Under the pieces are notes generated by a model. That model was not told the origin of the DNA and made no database searches. It saw only the letters and a list, made by a program, of their open reading frames with translations. A stretch of 17,421 bases of DNA, taken from positions 389,699 to 407,119 of the forward strand of contig KQ482011.1 in NCBI GenBank assembly GCA_001430745.1, read 5' to 3'. Source of the stretch: Auxenochlorella pyrenoidosa. Lineage: Eukaryota > Chlorophyta > Trebouxiophyceae > Chlorellales > Chlorellaceae. The position numbers were made by a program, and so were the translations under genes. Below, piece after piece: positions 1-8,400 of this stretch (position 1 is its first letter; each line of letters begins with the position of its first letter).

Positions 1-1501
1 CTTCCAACGGCCAGGCTTGAGTGCCGCCAGGCCAGGGGGCGGGAGAACAGCCGTAGTTGGCAGCCCTACCCCTGAAAACCCTACACACCACATGCCTGCT
101 CCTTCTTTCAAGCGGCGGCAGCCGGCTGGCCCCTCACCCTCCGCAGTCTGCTCAAAGGGGCGGCCTCCTTCGGGCAGGTGCAGCAGGCAGCCGACGACGT
201 CGCCCTCGCTGTACGGCGCGCCGTACCTGTCCCGCCACGCCTTGTGCACCTGCTCAAGGGGCGCAGCGACAAGGAGCTCGCTTGTCGACCACCCGGCCCC
301 CAGAAGAATCTGCGAGAAGAAGACGAGTCTGCAGGCAGCTGCGCCTGGCTGCAGCGCACCCGCGCCGCTCGCGCCCGGCGCCTGCCTGGCGGCAGCTGCC
401 TGCAGCCTGCACCCACCTTGCTGCCCTCGCTGCTGCGGTAGGCCAGTCCGTGCTCGTCTGCGCCCACCGGCGCGTTCAGCTCCGCCTGCCGCGTGGCCCA
501 GCCCACCCTGCGCGCTCGAGTGTGTGTGGTGGGGGGGGTGGGGGGAGGCGGCTGCTTTCTTAGCAGGGCTCTGACTAACCCTGTGCACCCCACTGGCTCC
601 GTGGACAGTTCTGTAATGATGTAATGATGATGTACACTGTAACGATGATGATGTACACTGTGCAGGCGGAGCAGGGAGGCCCGCAGGCGGAGGGAGCGGC
701 CGCAAGGAGCAGCGCCACACAGCAAGTCGGGGGGTGCACGCAGCATGCACACTGCCCGGCCAGCCCGGCTGCGAGGCCCAGCGGCCCTGCTCTTCAAGCC
801 CGGGAGCAATGCCGCGGCGGCGCTGTCGGTGGATGCAAGCGAGGAGCGCGCACCTGGCCGCCCCTGTCTTGCCCAAGTGGTCGATTCGCACTTCAAAGTA
901 CCAAGTGCCTGAGCAGGCGCCGTGGGTGGCGCGCGCCTGCACAATTCCACCAGGTGGGGCGACAACAACCGTCTCCTGTCGCCTTCAAGCATGCACTGCA
1001 GCATCAACAGTTCTACAGAGAGGTGCCGCAGCACGCTGGCTTTCCAACAGCCAGCCCCTCCCAAGAGCGCTCCTGGCAGCAGGCAAATGCAACGGCGGCG
1101 TGCCGCCGCGGCGCGGGCGCAGCAGGCTCAGCACCCACCATGCGGTATCCCCCCCGGCTGCAGGCCGCCAGCTGCGCGGCATCCAGCTCGATGTCGACAG
1201 CCTTATCCTCTGCGGACAGCTGCACAGGGTGCCAGCCGGTGCGCAGCCGCTCCGAGGCGCGCGCCACCTCAGGTCCCAGCCGGACCATCTCCTGCTGGGC
1301 GGCCGGGCCGCCGCCCCCGGCGCCGCGGCCCCTGGCATTCTTGCGCCGCTTCGGAGGGGGTGCCGCTTGCATGATGCGGGCCGCCGCCTGCGCCGCCTGC
1401 TCAGCCGCTGCGGCAGGCTCTGCCGCCGGCGGCGGCGGCGCTGCCTGCGCTGCTGCCGGCACGGCCTCCACTACCTCTTCAGCCTGACCGGCTGGTGCCA
1501 T
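1..1501 (-). CDS. ASH2: ASH2/TRAUCO-like SPRY protein (COMPASS subunit), 5' part, runs off window start
   Basis: Core subunit of the COMPASS/Trithorax histone H3K4 methyltransferase; in the family the SPRY domain contacts RBBP5 and helps activate the SET enzyme in the nucleus. I join exons 1139..1501, 854..936, 417..507 and 138..249 on the minus strand; all have GT donors, CAG acceptors and agreeing phases. Exon 1 encodes an Ala/Pro-rich stretch, a basic KRRKNARGRG nuclear-localisation-like patch, then VQLSAEDKAVDIEL and GYRM. The following exons give RATHGACSGTWYFEVRIDHL, VGWATRQAELNAPVGADEHG and YSEGDVVGCLLHLPEGG, which follow the ASH2/TRAUCO SPRY order closely. Start: the ATG at 1501 is the only in-frame ATG after an upstream in-frame stop at 1534..1532. 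No PHD or winged-helix region precedes the SPRY domain, as I recall for plant TRAUCO. The 3' exons lie outside the window; the last donor (137) is the least certain. Confidence 0.87.
612..661. repeat. 21-bp tandem repeat in ASH2 intron 2
   Basis: GATGATGTACACTGT occurs at 626..640 and again at 647..661, with a related TGTAATGAT motif just before. It lies inside intron 2 (508..853) and is unusually AT-rich for this window. Probably a simple minisatellite. Confidence 0.8.
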
Positions 1502-1929
1502 GGATCTCTGATCCACGTGAATGTCGAGAAGCTAGGCTAACGCCAGCGCTGTGGGTGTCGGGGCGCTTCAAGTTGCGCAGCTCGGCTGGCGCTCGCCAGA
1601 ACGGGTGGAACCACAGGATCGCCGGTTGCAAGCGCGATGCTGGAGACTCGCGATCAAATTAGCACAGGGTGAAGGGCTCCGCTGCGTGTCGAGGCTGCGG
1701 GCGCCCCTGCTCGGCTGTGGGATGCTGAAGGAGACAATCGGTGATGTAGGAGACGTCTCGAATCCCTAGGTCGCTTCCCGCGCTCATGCCACTGCAACGC
1801 GCCTGCCATGCCGCCATGGCGCCCGCCACCTCATCGCAACCGCTCTCTTGCAATGATGCCTTAGGCCGTCGGCACGCACAGGCACAGGTTAATGGCTGCT
1901 ACTTGTGCTGCGGAGTCAATTTACCACCG
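1502..1929. promoter_or_regulatory. Intergenic: OTUD6 3' flank and ASH2 promoter/5' UTR
   Basis: Both flanking genes are on the minus strand, so this 428-bp gap must hold the 3' UTR and poly(A) region of the OTUD6 gene and the ASH2 promoter. I see no convincing exon, no UGUAA signal in the minus sense and no TATA box. The AT-richer patch around 1655..1665 is not distinctive. Confidence 0.5.
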
Positions 1930-4900
1930 CTACGCTGCCAGCTCTGCTGCCGCAGCCTCAGGCTCGCCGGCCGCCGCCTCCGCCTCTGCCTCCGCCTCCT
2001 CATCATCCTCAGCAAGCACCAGGCCAGGCACGACGCTCTCGTAGTGCTCCCCCAGGCCGTAGGCGTGCCGCAGGTAGCAGAGCCGCAGCGTGCGGCCGGT
2101 GCCTGCAAGGGGTGGGTTCAGCGGGGGCGGCCAACTGCCTGTCAGGGCTTGCATGGAGGCCAAAGCTCGGGGGCGCCCAAGGGTGCAAGCCACATTGAGC
2201 ACCAAGCCCACAGGTCCGCCCGTCCAACAGCAGGCAGCTGGCAGCAGCAGCTTGCTTTGACCAGTAATACAGCCACAGGCGGCGCAGGCCTTGGGCCAAG
2301 CCGCCCGCCTCCAGGGGAGGCAAGCCGCCCCAAGCAGCGATGCCCACGCGTGAACACCTCACACCCAGAGGTGAGAAAAAACGGGACCAAGCAACTGAAT
2401 CGAGCCGTGGAAGCAGGCAGGACCAAGCAACTGAGTCAAGCCGGCCCACCCTTGAACTCCTCTCCGAGCTCCACCACCGGCAGCCCCGCAGAGTACACAA
2501 GGATGTGCGACTGCAGCGCCTGCGCCAGCGCCTGCGCCACCCAGGCAGGGCAAAAGGAAGAGAGAAAGATTACAGCCCTGTGGCGTGGATTCAGGAAGCC
2601 GGCGGATATCAACCCGGCACTGGCAGGGCCAGCAGAGCGCCGCTCGGGGGGCCGTGCGGCACACAGGGGGCGCGGCGCAGGGCGGGCGCGCAGGCAGCGG
2701 CCATGCATCGGCGCTCCTTGCGGCATCCGGCCCGCCAGCCGCCCTTCAGTGCAGCCGCACACGGGGCCGAGCGCAGTGGCAGCCCACAACCAGGGGCTGC
2801 ACCCGCATGGCCTGCCTTTTGCAGCCCCACACCTGCCGCCAGTCGCTGCCCAGGCCTATCTGCTGCTGCGCCACACCCACCTGCGGCTCCACCTGCCCTC
2901 CCCGGGCGATGCAGCACCGCAGCTGCCGGCCAGCTGCCGCCCAGGCCTGCCTGGTACTACCCTGTACCCACCTGCAGCTCCACTTGGCCTCCCCAGGCAG
3001 CGGTGGTCTCCACCTCCCTACAGTAGGCATCAAAAGCATCATCCCCGTCGCCCGCAGTCGCGGCATCCTCCTGCAATAAGGCACCCGGCAGGGGCCTGGC
3101 GGGGTGAGGGATTGCCCGGCTGCCCGGCTGGAACCGCACAGCGGGGCGCGGCAGATAGGCGCTGCGCACTGGAGGAGAGAACTGGCCACCGATGCGAGCG
3201 CAGCCGGGGCATCGGGGAGCCAGACAGCGGGCCGATTGCGTCGGCGACACGTCCACGGTGCACCATTAGGCAGGGTTTGGAGCAGGCAAACAACCGCAAA
3301 AGGCTGGCCCCTGCTGCACGGATGGCTCGACGAGGTGGTATACAACTGCCACCCACCCCCACCCCCACCCCCACCCCCACCCACCCCACCCCCTCGCACA
3401 CACACCCTTGCCCCCCCCGCCGAGCCCCAGCCGACGCGAACGAGAGGAGTGCGCGCGCCCACCTTGAGCACAAACGGCTTGAACTCCTCTGCATGCGCGC
3501 GCATCCACTCTGCTGCCCGCTGCCGTAGCACAAGGAAGTTCAGCTCCTCCTCCCCCCCTGCCTGCTCCGCCGCCGCCGGCGGCTGCGCCACCTCGGCCGG
3601 CAGCCGCTGCAGCTGGTCCTCTGCAGGCGGGACAGGCGGGACGGTTGGGACAGGCGAAACAAGCGCTGCAGCTGGTCCTCTGCAGGCGGGACAGATGGTT
3701 GGCACATCCTGGGATGTCTGGCAGGCGCAGCGAGCACAGACGTGCCTGCCATGCCAACTACACACAGGTGCCAACCTACACCTCGGCCCAACCGTGACAC
3801 TGCGCACTGCCTGCGGGCGGCCATGCACAGCTGGAAGCGCAGCGCGGGTGCCTTGCCACCCTTGCCGCCCGACGCTCAAGCCCGGCCCCCGCACCCAGCG
3901 AGCGGTAGAGGCAGTGGCCATCAGGGGGGATCTGCTGGATGCGCAGGCCCAGCGGGCGCAGCACCGCCTGCAGCGCCCGCTCCTCGATCACGCGGTCTGC
4001 ACAGGGCATCAGGAAGCGAGGGGGCGCTGGGCTCACGGGCGTGCCCGGAGCAGCAGAAAAGCAATGCACTGCTGCCCATCACTCCGGCCACTCCCGCCAC
4101 GTGAATGGATATTTTTTTATGTTTATGTCGAATGTTTGCTTGTTCTGTTGTAGCATGCAAACGCTGTTAAACTTGCAGCTTTGAGACAGCCCCCCGCCGG
4201 CAGCCTCACCCGTGTCTCCGAGCTCTGCCAGCTCAGCAGCGATGCGCGCCTCGCGCTCCTGCTCCTCCCGCTGCCGCTGCTCGCGCCGCCGCTGGCTCTT
4301 GCTGGGCTTCTGCAGCGGGGCCACAGGGCGGGCAGCAACAACACAGCGCTCTGTCTGCATGTTGGCATGTTTGCCTTGTGCATCGCTCGGCGCAGCTGTC
4401 GTTGACACGGGGGCGGCGGCGCCGTCGGCAGCCCTGCTGCCTAACCCGGCACCCGCCCCTGCTGCCACCCAGCACCCACCTTGTGCTGCCCCTCCTGCTG
4501 CTCCTCGCCGTTGTCGCCCAGGTGCACCGAATAGAGCGAGTCTGCCACAGCCACCGCCTCTGCCGCGGTCTTCTCCTTGCCGGTGTCGAGCGCCGCCAGC
4601 TCGGCGGCGTGCCGCGCCGCCATCTCCGCCTCCAGCCGGGCCGCCTCGTCCTTGCCTTTCTTGCCCAGCCGCTTGACCTGGTCCTTCAGCGCCTTTTGCT
4701 CCTGCAGGGGGAGGGCAGGGCGGCGGGCGGTTGCCGGCAGGCGGGTGCAGGCGGGCAGCCAGGAATGTGCGCCTTGCACGATTCAGCCCCAGATGGTCTG
4801 GAAACGGCAGAGCTTGGAGCACAGACAGTTTGGGATCCCAGGCAGGTGCTGAACGCAGATTGGGAGCAGAAGCAGAGCGAGAGCGCCACGAGGCACGCCG

Positions 4901-5205
4901 CTGCTGCCGCCTGCCGCCAGCCGGCCGCCGCCGCCGTTGCTCACCCGCTTGTGCCGCTGCAGCATCTTGCCGCGAGTCTCGACTCCCGGCTCCCCTTCCT
5001 CATCACTGCTACTGCCGGCCTCGGCGGGCTCCTCGGTCTTCAGGAACTTGGCGGCCTTGGAAGGGGCCGGCTGGGCTGCGCTGGGAGCGGGCTGCGTCTG
5101 CTCAGCTGCTTGAGAGCTGGTCTGCTGCTCATCGTCGTCCTCGACGTGCGCAGCGCTGCGAGCGGCTTTGACAAAGCCGGACCGGCCGCCTCCCTTCCTC
5201 CCCAT
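1930..5205 (-). CDS. OTUD6B: OTU-domain deubiquitinase, OTUD6B-like, 8 exons, 398 aa
   Basis: Cysteine protease that removes ubiquitin; OTUD6 proteins act in the cytoplasm and are linked to translation and proteasome control. Exons: 4945..5205, 4480..4701, 4210..4309, 3895..3996, 3463..3620, 2972..3070, 2450..2531, 1930..2102; every phase fits and the sum is 1197 nt. Residues 1-195 are charged and coiled-coil-like, with the family HKR..KALKDQVKRLGKK and KPSKSQRRREQRQREEQ blocks. The OTU domain starts about residue 205: IQQIPPDGHCLYRSLEDQL carries Asp220 and Cys223; LRQRAAEWMRAHAEEFKPFV, TTAAWGGQVELQALAQAL and LRHAYGLGEHYESVV (His361) complete it in human OTUD6B order. The C terminus is an acidic Glu/Ala tail. 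The start is the only ATG in frame; longer frames upstream use a TTG. Introns 4 and 6 carry duplicated splice junctions. About 20-30% longer than human OTUD6B, mostly from the N-terminal and C-terminal extensions. Confidence 0.94.
2384..2443. repeat. Tandem repeat, 36-bp period, OTUD6 intron 7
   Basis: GGACCAAGCAACTGAATCGA (start 2384) recurs as GGACCAAGCAACTGAGTCAA (start 2420), each followed by GCCG. It lies 6-65 bp inside the donor end of intron 7 and does not include the junction itself. Confidence 0.8.
2821..2998 (-). repeat. 91-bp tandem duplication copying the exon 6 donor junction of OTUD6
   Basis: The real donor (exon end 2972, GGAGCTGCAG|GTGGGTACAG) and the intron sequence after it are repeated 91 bp further into the intron (2881, GGAGCCGCAG|GTGGGTGTGG). 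The two units, 2912..2998 and 2821..2907, stay similar over about 85 bp, including GGCCTGGGCRGC. The copy is diverged by substitutions and small changes, so it is not a recent assembly artefact. Confidence 0.8.
3350..3394. repeat. (CCCCCA)n microsatellite in OTUD6 intron 5
   Basis: Uninterrupted CCCCCA/CCCA units. The transcribed OTUD6 RNA would carry GGGGGU repeats here, which can form a G-quadruplex, about 70 nt downstream of the exon 5 donor (3463). Confidence 0.9.
3605..3694 (-). repeat. 31-bp direct repeat duplicating the exon 5 acceptor of OTUD6
   Basis: A 31-bp block occurs identically at 3605..3635 and 3664..3694 (offset 59). It holds CCTGCAG|AGGACCAGCTGCAG, the exon 5 acceptor (exon start 3620) and the first codons. 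The distal copy would give an exon start at 3679 that is out of frame, because 59 is not a multiple of 3. Confidence 0.88.
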
Positions 5206-5493
5206 CGCTTCTGAATACGGGATTATATGCACGGAAGCGATGTGCTGCAACTGGTCAATGAAAGCGATGCTTGCTGGCGCATTGCTGGATGCCGCCGCCA
5301 AGCCTCATGTGCATGCGTGCTAGGGACAGCAGCATGCCTTCGTATGCTACCGTGCTCTCCTTGCTGTGCTTTTGTGATCCACAGTCTGCCCAAAGAGATA
5401 CTGGTGGAAAGCATTACATAGACACCGCATACAGGGTGTGCACAGGCTCGGTTACAGATTGAAAGCCTTGCATGCAGGGTGGCCCGCCTGCCC
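5206..5493. promoter_or_regulatory. Intergenic: C69 gene 3' UTR and OTUD6 promoter
   Basis: 288-bp gap between two minus-strand genes. The right side holds poly(A) signals of the C69 gene (separate entry); the left side should hold the OTUD6 promoter. The region is somewhat richer in AT than its neighbours. No TATA box is evident. Confidence 0.5.
5414..5456 (-). terminator. Two UGUAA poly(A) signals for the C69 gene
   Basis: Minus-strand TGTAA at 5456..5452 and 5418..5414, 38 and 76 nt past the TGA. UGUAA is the established poly(A) signal of chlorophyte algae. Their position fits, but the five-base motif is short. Confidence 0.55.
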
Positions 5494-8400
5494 TCAGTCC
5501 CTGGGTGGAAACCACACGCGGCTCTGCCAGTCGAGCGCCGCCGACAGCGCTTCATCCGGTGGCAGCTCTCCCCGAAACCCCAGGGCGAGGGCCGCCTGCC
5601 GCGCCAGTGAGTCCAGCAGAGCCCCCGCCGCCTCGACCACACGATGAGTAAAAGCTGCCAGCTCGGCTGCTGCGTCCGCTGCCTCCCCCGCAGCATGCAG
5701 CGCAGCATAGCGCCGCTCCAGCGCCGGCTGCAGGATGGTCACTACCTCCTGCGGGCAGGCAATCAATCAATAAATTGCATTTGAAGTCCGTGGAGCCAGC
5801 AGACGACCAGGCAGCTGCGCTGAGCCGGCAGCCAAGTCGCTTGCTCGCATGGCTGCAGAGCACGGACTGCCGAGCGAGGTGCAGCAGGCACAGCAGGCCT
5901 GTCGCTGCAGCAGGCACTGCGGGCCCTCACCCACTCAAACTCCTTAAGAGCAGCAGTCACGTTGGGCGCCAGCCCAGGCCAGTCCTGGATGACAAGCGCC
6001 TGCAGGGAGCGCGGCCGAGCTAGGGGGCAAGCAAGGCAAGGCGGCGTGGGCAGCCGGGCAGGAGGCCGCGACCCCCGATCGCTGCTCCCATGGACAGGTG
6101 GCACGCAGCGCCGAGCCACGCACATTGAGCGTGCGAGCCCGATCCGTTGTGGGCTCCGCCTGTGCCCCAAGCCCACCTGGAGGCGGCGCGCCTTCCAGAC
6201 CAGCGACACGCCGTCTGGCTCACGCCCCGCCCGGGTCGCCAGGGCAGGCGGCAGCGCCTCTGGTGGCAGGCCCTGGGGGCAGGGCTTGGGATCTGGGGTC
6301 GGAGCAGGGCAGGCTCGGCAGGACCCGGGGCGCAACAGCTGTGCAAGGCAGCACATCCCGCCAGCCCGCATGCCTGCCAGCCGCGAGGCCGACATTGCCG
6401 AGCCAGGCCAGCACCCATGCCCAGACAGCCACCTTGTAGATGGGCACAAAGGGAGAGAGCGCCGGCATGGCCATGGCAATGTAGACCGTGGCGGAGAGGG
6501 CGTCGGGGAGGGCGCCACGCGGGCGCAGCCGCACCACGTGCCCCTGGCTGGCTCGCAGCACGGCAACAGGGCGCCACGGCTCCAGCGGGTCCCTGCAGCA
6601 ACCAACCAAGCGGCACACACATGTACATGTGTGTTGCTTAAAAACCATTGGGTCCATGTGCCCAAAGCAGGGCGCCAAGGCTCCAGCGGGTCCCTGCAGT
6701 GTGCAAGGAATGCCGGCAGAATGCACGTATGTTCGGCAATTGGTTCCAAGCAGAGCTCCTCCCGTGTGAGCGCCAGGCAGAGGCCGCCGCTGCGCGCGCC
6801 AGGGGCAGCCCGCCCCGCTCCTGCCGCACCCGGAGGGTGCCCTACACAGCACGTTCCGTCCCAAGGCAGCAAAGCCTGCCTGCCATGACCTGCAGTGCTC
6901 GCCCGCCTTAAAGCAGCGCCGGTCGACGGCCCACCTGTTGGCACTGACGGCCCACCTGTTGGTACTGGCGGCCCACCCGTCGGTACTGAAGGCCCACCTG
7001 TTGGTGTAGCCGTCATGCTCGCTGTGGTCAAAGTGCCGCCGCAGCGCCGCCATGGCGTCAAGCACCGACAGCGGCTGCCGTGGCTGCAGGAACTCCGGCT
7101 GCACCCGTGGCGGCAGCGGGCAGGGCGGCAAAGGCGGATACAACATCATTGGTTAGTGGCAGCCAGGGCTGGGTGCGTTCCGCTTGCAGCCGCAACCTAC
7201 CCCGATGCCCCTTGTTGGCAGCGCTTGTTGCCGGGAGCAGGAGCATTTATGCACCGGTGCACAGCGCTGCATAAATGCTCCTACTCCCGGCAACAAGCGC
7301 TGCCAACCAGGAGCATCGGAGTAGGTTGCGGCTGTCAAGCGGGGCCGGGGTAAAACCCCCATCGCCGGCGACTGCACGCCCACACTTACCTCGCAGCCCG
7401 GCCCCACTCCACGGTTGTCTGTGCCGTTCAGGAGGTGCTGCAGCTCCCGCACCCGAGGCTGGCTGTACACCTGCGCAGCTGGAAGCGAGTGCCCGAGTCG
7501 ACGCATGCACCTGTCGTGTGCGCGGGCATACAGGGACGCCAGCCCTCACGAAGCAGCCCACCACAGCAGGCTGTGCAGCGTGGCAGCGCATCCAGCCTGC
7601 TCTGCGATCCTGCACGTGCCGACCTGAAGACACACGGCCCCGTACTGCCCACCGCCCTGAGCAGTGTCCCTGCACCCGGCCACCGCCCCGCCTGGTCTGC
7701 CTCGCTGTTGGTCATGAAGGCCTCGAAGAAGCTGAAGGGCCGGCCGGAGGAGGGGCGCCACAGGCCCACGGCGGCGGCAAACTCCAGGAGGCCGGGCGAG
7801 TGCAGCACATTGTGAAAGTCACTGAGGTCGACCTCCTGCGTTGGTGCAAGGTCGCCGGCCCCCAGCGGCCAAGCGCTGATTGTGAGGTTTCCTTGGCAGA
7901 GGCGGCGGTTGCAGGGCAGGTGTGGCCTCTGGGCATGCAAACGCGCCGCGTCCCAGACGCGCCACACGCCAGCGCATGCCCGCCAGGATGCTGTGTGTTG
8001 GGGCCGACGCAGCTGGCGAGCCAGGAAGTTTCTCGATAGCGGAAGTGCCCTGGCCCCGCCCTTGCACATTCCCTGAACAACGTTGCTGGGTTTTGTGTGG
8101 AGGGGTGCACGAGGAGCAGAGGCCGACCGGCTTGCCTTGAAGCGCCCCTGGTTGCCGGTGACAAAAAAGTTGTCGTGCGGCACCCGGCGCGCCAGCCAGT
8201 GGTGCCCAGAGCCCACCTCCAGGTGCCACGCTTCCCTGCATAGCTAATTAAGGGGGTGAGAAACAGGGAGGGCGCGTAATGCTTTCGGGCGACGGCGCTG
8301 CCGCTGGCATGGTGCAACGCCCTTGGCCTGCAACATGCTGACGAAGCAAGGACGGCACCGTCAGCAGCTGCTGACGGGCCGACAGAGACCGGCAGCAGCC

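Noticed and set aside
617..1064. Long minus frame crossing ASH2 introns 1-3
   Set aside because: It reads through introns; the spliced exons in other phases restore the SPRY domain precisely.
624..1487. 287-aa plus-strand open frame ending in Ala/Cys-rich sequence
   Set aside because: Antisense to ASH2 exon 1, whose minus-strand SPRY sequence is clearly the real one.
1740..1780. T-loop-like TCTCGAATCCC suggestive of a tRNA
   Set aside because: No matching acceptor, D or anticodon stem could be folded around it.
1786..3528. 580-aa plus-strand open frame
   Set aside because: It runs antisense across five OTUD6 exons, is Pro/Arg/Ala-rich with no domain, and is a shadow expected in GC-rich DNA.
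5962..6888. 308-aa plus-strand open frame
   Set aside because: Antisense shadow of C69 exons 9-11; Arg/Ala/Pro/Gly-rich with no family features.
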